Shown: positions 1-8,363 of the stretch, piece after piece | Position numbering within the stretch: the stretch's first letter is position 1 | Layout: each line of letters opens with the position of its first letter | Assembly: GCA_019359695.1 (NCBI GenBank) | Contig: JAHHGV010000032.1 | Coordinates: 47,420 to 111,419 of the forward strand | Length of the DNA: 64,000 nucleotides | Reading direction: 5' to 3' | DNA from: Brasilonema angustatum HA4187-MV1 | GTDB taxonomy: Bacteria; Cyanobacteriota; Cyanobacteriia; Cyanobacteriales; Nostocaceae | The notes under the pieces: generated by a model | What the model was told of the DNA's origin: nothing | What the model saw: only the letters and a program-made list of their open reading frames with translations | Database searches by the model: none | Program-made: the position numbers and the translations under genes

Positions 1-1368
1 TGGGACTTAGCTTTTCATGTTATTCCGCTTTCTATGATTGATCCGGACTTTGCCAAGCTGCAACTAAGCCGCTTGACACGAGAGTGGTATATGCATCCGA
101 ATGGTCAACTACCAGCGTATGAATGGGCTTTTGGCGATGTCAATCCGCCTGTGCATGCTTGGGCTGCATGGCAAGTTTATCAGATAGAGCAGAAAATCTA
201 TGGTCATGGGGATAAAAAATTTCTGGAACGGGTCTTTCAGAAATTACTGCTAAACTTTACTTGGTGGGTTAACCGCAAGGACTTTGAAGGCAAGAATATC
301 TTTCAGGGCGGCTTTCTGGGCATGGACAATATAGGTGTCTTTGACCGTAGCGCTCAACTGCCAACTGGTGGATATTTGCAACAAGCAGATGGCACAAGTT
401 GGATGGCGATGTATTCTCTGGATATGCTAACAATTGCTCTGGAATTAGCAAAAGACAATCCGACTTATGAAGATATTGCTAGCAAATTTTTCGAGCACTT
501 CCTATATATTGCTGATGCCATGAACGGCGTTGGTGCTGGTGAAATAGCACTGTGGGATGAAGAAGATGGCTTTTACTACGATGCGCTGCATTTACCAGAT
601 GGTGATCAATTCCCGATGAAAGTGCGATCGCTCGTAGGACTTATACCATTGTGTGCGGTTAGCATCTTAGAACCAGAAACTTTAGAACGCTTCCCAGGCT
701 TTAGACAGCGGACAGAATGGTTTATTGAGAATCGTCCTGATCTAACCCAAAATATCGCCTGCATGCGCAAAGAAGGTGTTGGTGAACGCCGACTGCTAGC
801 GATCACTTATCCAGATAAATTCCGTCGCATCCTGCAAAAGATGTTAGATGCAACAGAGTTTTTCGGATCTTATGGTATTCGTTCTGTTTCTAAAGTTCAT
901 GAAGCCCATCCCTACGTCTTGACAGTGGATGGACAGCAGTATCGGGTAGATTACGAACCTGGCGAGTCCTCCACAGGGATGTTTGGCGGTAATTCCAACT
1001 GGCGCGGACCAATTTGGTTTCCGATCAATTATCTACTGCTGGAATCGCTGCAAAAGTTCGATCACTACTTCGGCGACGATTTCAAAATTGAGTGTCCTAC
1101 TGGTTCTGGGCAAATGATGACACTCAAGGAAGTCGCAAATGAATTAGCTCAAAGGATGATACAAATTTTTGTTACAGATGCTTCTAATCGGCGACCTTTT
1201 AATGGTGGAACGGAAAAATTCCAAACTGACCCGAATTGGCGCGACCTGATTCTGTTTAACGAATACTTTCATGGAGATAACGGCGCTGGTATCGGTGCTA
1301 GTCATCAAACTGGTTGGACGGGTTTAATTGCCAAATTAATCCAGCAGTGTGGAGAAAGTGGTAAGTGA
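1..1368 (+). CDS. GH63-like glycoside hydrolase, C-terminal part (5' truncated by window)
   Basis: The reading frame is open from the first base of the window, so the true start lies outside. The visible 455 residues resemble the C-terminal (alpha/alpha)6-barrel of glycoside hydrolase family 63 and related glucosidase/mannosylglycerate hydrolase-like proteins. Typical blocks are [16 protein letters not shown] near the start (here [14 protein letters not shown]), [14 protein letters not shown] near the middle-end, and [13 protein letters not shown] close to the C-terminus. Cyanobacterial homologues are usually about twice this length. The expected role is hydrolysis of an alpha-linked glucosyl or mannosyl substrate, but the substrate cannot be read from the sequence. 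The stop codon falls inside a 31-bp tandem repeat that follows the gene. Confidence 0.8.
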   Translation, partial: WDLAFHVIPLSMIDPDFAKLQLSRLTREWYMHPNGQLPAYEWAFGDVNPPVHAWAAWQVYQIEQKIYGHGDKKFLERVFQKLLLNFTWWVNRKDFEGKNIFQGGFLGMDNIGVFDRSAQLPTGGYLQQADGTSWMAMYSLDMLTIALELAKDNPTYEDIASKFFEHFLYIADAMNGVGAGEIALWDEEDGFYYDALHLPDGDQFPMKVRSLVGLIPLCAVSILEPETLERFPGFRQRTEWFIENRPDLTQNIACMRKEGVGERRLLAITYPDKFRRILQKMLDATEFFGSYGIRSVSKVHEAHPYVLTVDGQQYRVDYEPGESSTGMFGGNSNWRGPIWFPINYLLLESLQKFDHYFGDDFKIECPTGSGQMMTLKEVANELAQRMIQIFVTDASNRRPFNGGTEKFQTDPNWRDLILFNEYFHGDNGAGIGASHQTGWTGLIAKLIQQCGESGK

Positions 1369-1477
1369 ACACTTCGACAAGCTCAGTGCATCGCAGTGAA
1401 CACTTCGACAAGCTCAGTGCATCGCAGTAAACAGTGAACAGTGAAGACTGATAACTGATAACTGATAACTGATAACT
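1364..1477. repeat. Tandem repeats: two 31-bp units plus CTGATAA heptamers
   Basis: Two adjacent 31-bp copies (AGTGAACACTTCGACAAGCT...) occupy 1364-1394 and 1395-1425. They are followed by GTGAACA-type and then CTGATAA heptamers up to 1477. This is the STRR style common in filamentous cyanobacteria. The first copy includes the stop codon of the upstream glycosidase. Confidence 0.85.
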
Positions 1478-1546
1478 AGACATCTCCAAAAATGACTATG
1501 AAACTTTTACAACGCTTGCACTAAAAATCGATTTTTGGAGATGTCT
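1478..1546. mobile_element. Short MITE-like inverted-repeat element
   Basis: AGACATCTCCAAAAA at 1478-1492 is matched perfectly by its reverse complement at 1532-1546, giving 15-bp terminal inverted repeats around a 39-bp AT-rich core. No coding capacity is present. The structure suits a miniature element mobilised in trans by a full-length IS, but no target duplication was confirmed. The right end overlaps the end of the DUF5615 gene. Confidence 0.55.
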
Positions 1547-1862
1547 ACTGAACTACTGTGGCTTGTCCTTTTGTTAGAGTGGGTAAGATAGCTAAAATCT
1601 TAGGTGCTAAAGGCTTCAGATCTGCCAATCGGTTGGAGGATGCCTGTAAAACAATTACAGTGATATTGAATTGTGGTAGATTCTGTTGGAATGACAAATT
1701 ACGATCAACTGTGATGAAAACATCAAACTCTACTTCTGCAAGGACAAGAAGTTGACCATTCTTAATTCCTGCCCACCCCATCTGCGGAACTGTTTTCACC
1801 TCATAGCCAACAAACTCCCTTGCTAGTTTGCGATCAATACACTCATCCAAAAGAATCTTCAT
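1545..1862 (-). CDS. DUF5615 PIN-like protein (putative toxin)
   Basis: About 105 residues starting MKILLDECIDRKLA, the typical N-terminus of DUF5615 PIN-like proteins. Conserved acidic positions appear in LLDEC and in FITVDRNLSFQ, consistent with a metal-binding PIN-type nuclease centre. I chose the ATG at 1862 rather than one 51 bases upstream because it matches the family start and lies one base past the stop of the DUF433 gene, which indicates translational coupling. DUF433-DUF5615 pairs are regarded as probable type II toxin-antitoxin modules, with this protein as the likely RNase toxin. Activity is not shown. The 3' end abuts a MITE-like inverted repeat. Confidence 0.8.
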   Translation of the reverse strand: MKILLDECIDRKLAREFVGYEVKTVPQMGWAGIKNGQLLVLAEVEFDVFITVDRNLSFQQNLPQFNITVIVLQASSNRLADLKPLAPKILAILPTLTKGQATVVQ

Positions 1863-1863
1863 G

Positions 1864-2082
1864 CTATGCCACCACGCCAATAAGCTGTTTTTCTGCCTCT
1901 TCCAGCAAGGCAATAACCTGTTCTCTGGTTACAGTTGGAAATCCATCTAAAAAATCGTCTATCGATTCTCCTGCTTTGAGATAATCTAAAAGCGTCTGTA
2001 TAGGAACCCTAGTACTAGCAAAAACTGGGGTGCCGCCCATAATTTCAGGGGATACGCTAATAATTGGGGAGTCTTTAAGCAT
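1864..2082 (-). CDS. DUF433 protein (putative antitoxin)
   Basis: A 72-residue protein with the DUF433 pattern: ISVSPEIMGGTPVFAST followed by VPIQTLLDYLKAG and a C-terminal segment DGFPTVTREQVIALLEEAE. DUF433 domains carry a winged-helix-like DNA-binding fold and are usually encoded just before a DUF5615 PIN-like gene, as here. The likely role is an antitoxin that represses the pair and neutralises the downstream protein. The pair is isolated from other minus-strand genes. Confidence 0.82.
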   Translation of the reverse strand: MLKDSPIISVSPEIMGGTPVFASTRVPIQTLLDYLKAGESIDDFLDGFPTVTREQVIALLEEAEKQLIGVVA

Positions 2083-2129
2083 AAGTCTTTAACCTCCGGT
2101 GTTTGTATTATGATAGTTGAGTGACGGCT

Positions 2130-2370
2130 TTGTGATATGTCATTGCGAGTGGAACGAAGTGAAACGTAGACGCGTTTGCGCAGCGCCCCCTTAGGGGCTA
2201 GCGGCTTCCCGAAGGGTAGCAATCGCAAGGGCTGGAGATTGCTTCACTCCGCTATCGCTCCGTATGCCCTATGCGCAAAGCGCACACCAAGGGCGAACGG
2301 ACACGCTACACTAACCCAATGACAGGCATTCAAGCGGACATGATATAACTGATAACTGGTAACTGATAAA
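2130..2370. repeat. Repeat-rich intergenic DNA (GC-rich palindromes and CTGATAA/CTGGTAA heptamers)
   Basis: This stretch contains ATTGCGAGTGGAACGAAGTG and a matching GCAATCGCAAGG arm, GC-rich octamer blocks (TTTGCGCAGCGC, GGCTTCCCGAAGGG), a pair of matching AATGACA-type motifs and ATAACTGATAACTGGTAACT at its right end. It looks like nested dispersed repeats with no gene. Confidence 0.6.
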
Positions 2371-2390
2371 CCTTTTTCCTAACGACTGAC

Positions 2391-2703
2391 TGCGCTGCAC
2401 ATATTGTCAATTTCAGCATCATCATCATTGGGATTAGTTTTGAAATACTCACCCATGAACGCGCACCCTTGCCTGAGTAAATTATCATAATCCAATTCTC
2501 CACAGTCTCACCGTGTTGTCAGCACTTATAGAAGCCAGCATTTTGCCATTCGGGCTGAAGCTCGTGCCATTAACCGCGCTTGTATGCCCGGTGAGGGTTT
2601 TGATTTCTTTAAGAGTGGCGGTATCCCACAGTTTCACTGTCTTGTCACCACTTGCCGTTGCCAGGATTTTGCCATCCGGGCTGAAGCTCGTGCCATTAAC
2701 TGG
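2391..2703 (-). pseudogene. Truncated duplicate of the WD40 gene 3' end
   Basis: On the minus strand this segment matches the last part of the large WD40 gene ending at 4210: two and a half WD40 units, the linker before the tail, and the C-terminal tail with MGEYFKTNPND. It differs by point changes and a small frameshift near 2500, and is cut off abruptly at about 2703. It has no start codon or CHAT/STAND region. It is a remnant of a tandem duplication; the GNAT gene now lies between it and the intact copy. Confidence 0.85.
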
Positions 2704-2779
2704 ATGAAATTTAAGCTTGATTAATTTGGTTATAATGAAGGTAGGTGGTACTCACATCCCTACCTATTGCCTACTATCC

Positions 2780-2896
2780 AATACAGTTCGGATAAGTACC
2801 TTTAGGCAGGGGAAGAAAAATCAGTTATTTTCTCCCCCCAGCAACTCTACTCCCCCTACCTAGCTCAACGAATAAATTCCTTAACCGAACCGTATT
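2780..2896. mobile_element. MITE-like element with 17-bp imperfect terminal inverted repeats
   Basis: AATACAGTTCGGATAAG at 2780-2796 pairs with CTTAACCGAACCGTATT at 2880-2896, with two mismatches. The 117-bp element has no coding capacity and lies between the WD40 remnant and the GNAT gene. It fits a non-autonomous element, although the responsible transposase is not in this window. Confidence 0.6.
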
Positions 2897-2983
2897 GCTA
2901 GTGGTGGCAGATGGAATTCACTCCATAATTCGAAATGCGACGATAATTTTAAAACCAGAAGAATATAATTTTCAACAGCAAAA

Positions 2984-3832
2984 ATGACTATTACAGAAGA
3001 TAATTTTCGAGTTCGTCCCATGACCAAAGATGATCTAAAAATTGCCTTAAGCTGGGTAGCTTCTGAGGGGTGGAATCCGGGGATTGATGATGTTGATAAT
3101 TTTTATATTGCCGATCCTGGTGGTTTTTTAATTGGAGAATTAAACGGTAAACCTATTAGTTGTATTTCTGTCTTACGATATAGTGCTGAATTTAATTTTA
3201 TTGGTTTTTATATTGTTAAGCCCGAAGAACGAAAAAAGGGATTTGGTTTAAAAACATGGCAAGAAGCATTTAAGTTAATTCCTAATCAACCTGCTGCTTT
3301 AGATGCCATATTACAACAAGTTAATAAATATCAAAGATTTGGTTTTAAACCGGTTTATTCTCATCTTGGTTATCAAGGGATAATTACCGGAAAAATCTCG
3401 TCAGATGTAAGAGATTTAAAAACTATTGATTTTGATCAACTTTGTCGTTATGATCGACGATATTTTCCTAGTTATCGTCCTCATTTTCTTTCAACATGGA
3501 TTAATCAACCTCATGGGCAAGGTTACGCTATTATCAACGATGCTGATTTGGTAGGTTATGGAGTGATTAGAAAAGCTATGGATAGCTTTAAAATTGCCCC
3601 TTTATTTGCGGAAAATGAAGATATAGCAGAAAAGTTATTATTAGCTTTAGCTACTTATAGTGAAGGAAGTACTATTTATGTAAACGTTCCTAATATCAAT
3701 AAAGCCGCTATTCTCTTATTGGAAAAATATCAAATGAAGAATACATATGAATGTGTACGAATGTACAAAGGAGAGCAACCTAATATTAATTTGCACAATG
3801 TTTTTGCTATTACTGGTTTGGAATTAGGATAA
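2984..3832 (+). CDS. GNAT-family N-acetyltransferase
   Basis: 282 residues with an N-terminal GNAT domain. FRVRPMTKDDLKIALSWVAS marks the first strand and helix, and NFIGFYIVKPEERKKGFG is the acetyl-CoA loop (R/Q-x-x-G-x-G/A type, here RKKGFG). The C-terminal half (about 150-282) looks like a second GNAT-like or accessory domain, as in two-domain YitH-type proteins. The substrate is unknown. Codon use is clearly more AT-rich than in the neighbours, and the gene sits between a WD40 remnant and the intact WD40 gene, so acquisition by transfer is plausible. Confidence 0.8.
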   Translation: MTITEDNFRVRPMTKDDLKIALSWVASEGWNPGIDDVDNFYIADPGGFLIGELNGKPISCISVLRYSAEFNFIGFYIVKPEERKKGFGLKTWQEAFKLIPNQPAALDAILQQVNKYQRFGFKPVYSHLGYQGIITGKISSDVRDLKTIDFDQLCRYDRRYFPSYRPHFLSTWINQPHGQGYAIINDADLVGYGVIRKAMDSFKIAPLFAENEDIAEKLLLALATYSEGSTIYVNVPNINKAAILLLEKYQMKNTYECVRMYKGEQPNINLHNVFAITGLELG

Positions 3833-3866
3833 ATTTAACTAGTAAGTAGGTAAGCTTAAATAAAGC

Positions 3867-3994
3867 TATAGCAGTCCTATTTCATTTGTGAAAAAACAAA
3901 GTACATTTGTACATTCTTCTTCCCTGTTCCCTGTTCCCTGTTCCCTGTTCCCTACCTCAACGAGTAATTTCACAATTCATTTAGGATTGCTATA
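3867..3994. mobile_element. MITE-like element, family A copy 1 (ends TATAGCAGTCCT)
   Basis: TATAGCAGTCCT at 3867-3878 pairs with AGGATTGCTATA at 3983-3994 with one mismatch. The interior holds four to five TTCCCTG heptamers. A second copy lies at 44027-44155 and is nearly the same over both flanks but has a different heptamer tract. No ORF is present. Confidence 0.75.
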
Positions 3995-4209
3995 TGTACC
4001 TCAATAAATTTTAAGCGTAGGGGAGGCAAATTGGGGTGTGGATTTTCGAGGCGGTTTGCGGTATAGATTTTCTTCCCGCAAAACTGCCGTCTTCCCCCAA
4101 TATTGCTATTGCGTTACGGCTAACGCCTAACGCACAGGATATTTTTGTTTTTATATTGTGAGTATCGCACTCATTGCCCCATGCTAAAAAATGCCGAAAA
4201 GCCAGTTTC

Positions 4210-7200
4210 TTACCGATTTGGTAGCTGATCGCACATATTGCTAATTTCAGCATCAGCATCATTGGGATTAGTTTTGAAATACTCACCCATGAACGCGCAC
4301 CCTTCCCTGAGTAAATTATCATAATCCCATTTCCACAGTCTCACCGTCTTGTCCTCACTAGCAGAAGCCAGCATTTTGCCATCCGGGCTGAAGCTGACGC
4401 CATAAACAATGCCCGTATGCCCACTCAGGGTTTTAATTTCTTGACCAGTGGCGGTATCCCACAGTTTCACCGTCTTGTCACCACTAGCAGAGGTCAGCAT
4501 TTTGCCATCCGGGCTGAAGTTGACGCTATAAACCGTGTTTGTATGTCCACTCAGGGTTTTAATTTCTTGACCAGTGGCGGTATCCCACAGTTTCACCGTC
4601 TTGTCACCACTCGCAGTTGCCAGCATTTTGCCATCCGGGCTGAACCTGACGCCATTAAGCGAGTTTGTATGCCCACTTAGGGTTTTAATTTCTTGACCAG
4701 TGGCGGTATCCCACAGTTTCACCGTGTTGTCAACACTTGCCGTTGCCAGGATTTTGCCATCCGGGCTGAAGCTCGTGCCATTAACCGAGTCTGTATGCCC
4801 ACTCAGGGTTTTAATTACTTGACCAGTGGCGGTATCCCACAGTTTCACCGTCTTGTCAAAACTAGCAGTTGCCAGGATTTTGCCATCCGGGCTGAAGCTG
4901 GTGCCATTAACCGGGTTTGTATGCCCACTCAGGGTTTTAATTACTTGACCAGTGGCGGTATCCCACAGTTTCACCGTCTTGTCAAAACTAGCAGTTGCCA
5001 GGATTTTGCCATCCGGGCTGAAGCTGGTGCCATTAACCGAGTTTGTATGTCCAGTCAGGGTTTTAATTTCTTTAAGCGTGGCGGTATCCCACAGTTTCAC
5101 CGTGTTGTCACCACTAGCAGAGGCCAGGATTTTGCCATCCGGGCTGAAGCTCGTGCCATTAACCGAGTCTGTATGCCCACTCAGGGTTTTAATTACTTGA
5201 CCAGTGGCAGTGTCCCACAGTTTCACCGTCTTGTCAAAACTAGCAGTTGCCAGGATTTTGCCATCCGGGCTGAAGCTGGTGCCATTAACCGAGTCTGTAT
5301 GCCCACTCAGGGTTTTAATTACTTGACCAGTGGCGGTATCCCACAGTTTCACCGTCTTGTCCCTACTTGCCGTTGCCAGCATTTTGCCATTTGGGCTGAA
5401 GCTGGTGCCATTAACCGTGTCTGTATGTTCACTCAGGGTTTTAATTTCTTGACCAGTGGCGGTATCCCACAGTTTCACCGTGTTGTCAACACTTGCCGTT
5501 GCCAGGATTTTGCCATCCGGGCTGAAGCTCGTGCCATTAACCGAGTCTGTATGCCCACTCAGGGTTTTAATTACTTGACCAGTGGCGGTATCCCACAGTT
5601 TCACCGTCTTGTCAAAACTAGCAGTTGCCAGGATTTTGCCATCCGGGCTGAAGCTGGTGCCATTAACCGGGTTTGTATGCCCACTCAGGGTTTTAATTAC
5701 TTGACCAGTGGCGGTATCCCACAGTTTCACCGTCTTGTCAAAACTAGCAGTTGCCAGGATTTTGCCATCCGGGCTGAAGCTGGTGCCATTAACCGAGTTT
5801 GTATGTCCAGTCAGGGTTTTAATTTCTTTAAGCGTGGCGATATCCCACAGTTTCACCGTGTTGTCACCACTCGCAGTTGCCAGGATTTTGCCATCCGGGC
5901 TGAAGCTCGTGCCATTAACCGAGTTTGCGTGTCCTCCTAAGGTGTTTGGGGCTGCGACATTGTCAACTGTATTGAGTAATGTCAGTTCTACCTGTGTGCG
6001 GGTATTAGCATCTACCAAGGGTGTATGTTGCATTTGCACAACAGCTTTTAAACTGGCTTTTAAGGCTTTTGCCCCATCTGAGTTCAGCAGCGCATCTGAA
6101 GTAGTCGTAAGAGAATTAATTTGACTGATGGCAGCATTCCTCCAGCCCACACCAGCGACGCCTGCTAAAATTAGAGCTACCGCAGAAAAGCTACTGAGTC
6201 CAATAATTGTTAGTTGCCTGGTGCGATCGCGTTCTTGTTTCTCCCGAACCCGTTGACTGGCACTAGCCTGAATAAAGTCTCGTTCCTCCTGCGTCATTTC
6301 ATCTGAACGTTTTTGCAACCAATCTTCTGCTACAGTTAACGGCACACCTCGCAACAACGCCCCAGAATCATGGTTATTATTTTTCCACTCCAGCATTGCA
6401 ACTTTTAACCGTTCCTGCCAAACGCGAAACTGACGATTAGCATTCATCCACTCTCGCAAAGTTATCCATTCCCGAATCAGCGCTTCATGCACAACTTCTA
6501 CTGCATCTTCTCCTGACTTGTCATCCCGTCCCGTAACAACTAAACGGGCTTGATATCCTGCTAAATAACTTACCAATCCCCAATTCTCTTCCCCAACTTC
6601 TTTGCGGGTAGCCAGCCGTCGAGTATCTTCCGTTCCTTCCCCCGGACGCACTAATTGTACAAAAATTCGCTGTGCCTGCTTTTGCTCTGTTTGGCTAAGT
6701 TGACTATAAACCTGCTGGGCATGATTAGCTAATGCCTTTTTCACACCGCCAATCTCAGTATATGCTTGGTGAGTTAACAATCGGTTTTCCTGCTTTGACC
6801 ACAATCGGGTAAGAGCAAATTCCAACAGTGGTAAATTGCCCGGTTCAAGTCCCACATCATCCAAGATTCGCTCTTGTAATTGTTCCTCAAATTGCACTTC
6901 CAGCTTTTGGGCTGGTAGGGCGATCGCTGCTTGTAGTTCCTCCCGACTCATGGAACTTACTAGTTGGGGTGTAAACTCCTGCAATGCATCCCGAAACGGG
7001 CGGTAGGAGAGAACATAGCCGTAGAAGTCAGCGCGTAAAGTAAAAACCAATGTTAAACTTTTCTGATGGATAGCTTCGAGCAACATATCAGTAAAGCGTT
7101 CTTGTTCTTCCTTCTGGCAAAGGGTGTAGAGTTCTTCAAATTGATCTACAAACAGTAGAAAACGTTTATCTGAGTTACGTTCTATAATACGAGACGCTAC

Positions 7201-8166
7201 CCGCTGTAAGGTCACTTTACCCTGCTGTATATCTGCTGCTAGTTCAGCCGCTGAACGTAATAGTTGAGTCTCACCAATTTCTGGTGGTTCTAATTGACGC
7301 ACGAATACAGAAGCAAGCTGATAAAATGGTTGATTACCAGGACGCAAAGACTCAATGAGCCAATTTCCTTCACCTCGCAACTGTGGAATCAGTCCAGCAA
7401 ACACCACCGAAGATTTGCCACTCCCACTTGGACCAATCACTGCTACCAACGACTGAGAGCGAGTTGCTTGCACTAAGCTGTTTACAAATGTATCACGTCC
7501 AAAAAAGAATGCTGCATCTTCTTCCCCAAATGCAGACAATCCTTGATAGGGGTTAGGAGGAATAACTTCTGTTTGGGGTACTATGGGGGTAATTAACTGT
7601 TTTTTTCTTAGTAGCGGAGTTTGCTGTTCCAAAAAACCAATCATTTGAGAACAGCCAAGTTCATAGGCAAATTCCACCTCTTCCCCTGCTGCTATGGCAT
7701 CATAAAACGCCACCGCAAAACCAACAGCTGCTTTATCCCCTACTGTCTGAGTCATACCAATCACATAATTGACGTGTTGGCGAATTGCTTCTGCTTGCAT
7801 TTGGGAGTAACAAGCGTTTAAAAGGACACATTCAACTCCTTTAGTAGCAAACAGCTTAAACATGCTTCCCAGCGCCTCGGCGGAGATTAATGCAGGCTGT
7901 CCTGTTTCATCTTCCAAAACAATACCATCTTGCCCACCACCATGTCCGCAGAAGTGAACAATTTGCGGCTGATAATCTAACATGGCGCGGTAAAAGTCAC
8001 GCTGACGTACCGCCCATTTTTGCTCTAACTTGAATTCTGCTCGTTTGTTAGCGCGTCGTAATCCTTCATCAATTTCCCGTACCTCTTCATCAAGTCGTAG
8101 CCTTGAGGTACTTGTCGGATTTGCTGCCAGAATTAAAATGGTTTTGATCTGGGCGTTGTTGTTCAT
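4210..8166 (-). CDS. CHAT protease-like / STAND ATPase / WD40 repeat protein
   Basis: 1318 residues. Residues about 10-170 form a CHAT (caspase-like) domain with the catalytic pair visible as HFCGHG and LLNACYS. Residues about 210-520 are a STAND-type NTPase with Walker A GPSGSGKSS and an LLFVDQFEEL-type Walker B. A single hydrophobic segment (ITIIGLSSF to GVAGVGW, about residues 710-735) follows. The rest is 13 WD40 repeats of exactly 42 residues each and a short tail. Such proteins act as signal-sensing, self-associating ATPases; the WD40 propellers are the likely sensor and the CHAT domain the effector protease. Functions proposed for relatives include programmed cell death and phage defence; neither is proven here. 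It lies downstream of a second caspase-like gene on the same strand. Confidence 0.9.
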   Translation of the reverse strand: MNNNAQIKTILILAANPTSTSRLRLDEEVREIDEGLRRANKRAEFKLEQKWAVRQRDFYRAMLDYQPQIVHFCGHGGGQDGIVLEDETGQPALISAEALGSMFKLFATKGVECVLLNACYSQMQAEAIRQHVNYVIGMTQTVGDKAAVGFAVAFYDAIAAGEEVEFAYELGCSQMIGFLEQQTPLLRKKQLITPIVPQTEVIPPNPYQGLSAFGEEDAAFFFGRDTFVNSLVQATRSQSLVAVIGPSGSGKSSVVFAGLIPQLRGEGNWLIESLRPGNQPFYQLASVFVRQLEPPEIGETQLLRSAAELAADIQQGKVTLQRVASRIIERNSDKRFLLFVDQFEELYTLCQKEEQERFTDMLLEAIHQKSLTLVFTLRADFYGYVLSYRPFRDALQEFTPQLVSSMSREELQAAIALPAQKLEVQFEEQLQERILDDVGLEPGNLPLLEFALTRLWSKQENRLLTHQAYTEIGGVKKALANHAQQVYSQLSQTEQKQAQRIFVQLVRPGEGTEDTRRLATRKEVGEENWGLVSYLAGYQARLVVTGRDDKSGEDAVEVVHEALIREWITLREWMNANRQFRVWQERLKVAMLEWKNNNHDSGALLRGVPLTVAEDWLQKRSDEMTQEERDFIQASASQRVREKQERDRTRQLTIIGLSSFSAVALILAGVAGVGWRNAAISQINSLTTTSDALLNSDGAKALKASLKAVVQMQHTPLVDANTRTQVELTLLNTVDNVAAPNTLGGHANSVNGTSFSPDGKILATASGDNTVKLWDIATLKEIKTLTGHTNSVNGTSFSPDGKILATASFDKTVKLWDTATGQVIKTLSGHTNPVNGTSFSPDGKILATASFDKTVKLWDTATGQVIKTLSGHTDSVNGTSFSPDGKILATASVDNTVKLWDTATGQEIKTLSEHTDTVNGTSFSPNGKMLATASRDKTVKLWDTATGQVIKTLSGHTDSVNGTSFSPDGKILATASFDKTVKLWDTATGQVIKTLSGHTDSVNGTSFSPDGKILASASGDNTVKLWDTATLKEIKTLTGHTNSVNGTSFSPDGKILATASFDKTVKLWDTATGQVIKTLSGHTNPVNGTSFSPDGKILATASFDKTVKLWDTATGQVIKTLSGHTDSVNGTSFSPDGKILATASVDNTVKLWDTATGQEIKTLSGHTNSLNGVRFSPDGKMLATASGDKTVKLWDTATGQEIKTLSGHTNTVYSVNFSPDGKMLTSASGDKTVKLWDTATGQEIKTLSGHTGIVYGVSFSPDGKMLASASEDKTVRLWKWDYDNLLREGCAFMGEYFKTNPNDADAEISNMCDQLPNR
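4330..5945 (-). repeat. 13 tandem 126-bp units encoding WD40 repeats
   Basis: Each unit is 126 bp (42 codons) and neighbours are almost identical. Because the unit length is divisible by three, the opposite strand is also open over long stretches, giving a false repetitive reading frame. Units 1-4 and 7-10 (counted from the protein N-terminus) carry the same series of variants (GDN/LKEI, NSV-FDK, NPV-FDK, DSV-VDN). The shift is 756 bp (for example 5041 versus 5797), so a block of six units was duplicated recently. Confidence 0.92.
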
Positions 8167-8230
8167 GGTATCTGGAAAAGGTTTTAGAGCTAGCCTATTG
8201 AGGATTTACGCACTGAAAACCCGAAACCTT

Positions 8231-8301
8231 GATCCCCCGTAGCCCTGCTAAAAAAGGGGGGAATCTCAAAAGCCCCCTTTTTAACTCTGTTGGGGGATCT
8301 C
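8231..8301. terminator. Nested palindrome, probable terminator-like repeat
   Basis: AAAAAGGGGG at 8251-8260 pairs with CCCCCTTTTT at 8273-8282, inside an outer pair GATCCCCC (8231) and GGGGGATC (8294). It lies between the caspase gene and the CHAT gene and would form a strong hairpin followed by T's on either strand. It may stop transcription between them, or it may be a dispersed cyanobacterial palindrome. Confidence 0.6.
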
Positions 8302-8363
8302 TTATGCCTAAGTTCTACTATTAAACAGCTAACAGCCAATAGAACAAATTAGCCGTTAGCTAT

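Noticed and set aside
2513..2707. Plus-strand 64-codon frame near 2.5 kb
   Set aside because: It is the antisense of the WD40 tail remnant.
4693..5940. Long plus-strand repetitive reading frame opposite the WD40 gene (415 codons)
   Set aside because: It is the antisense of 126-bp WD40 units. A unit length divisible by three keeps every frame open, and the peptide has no independent support.
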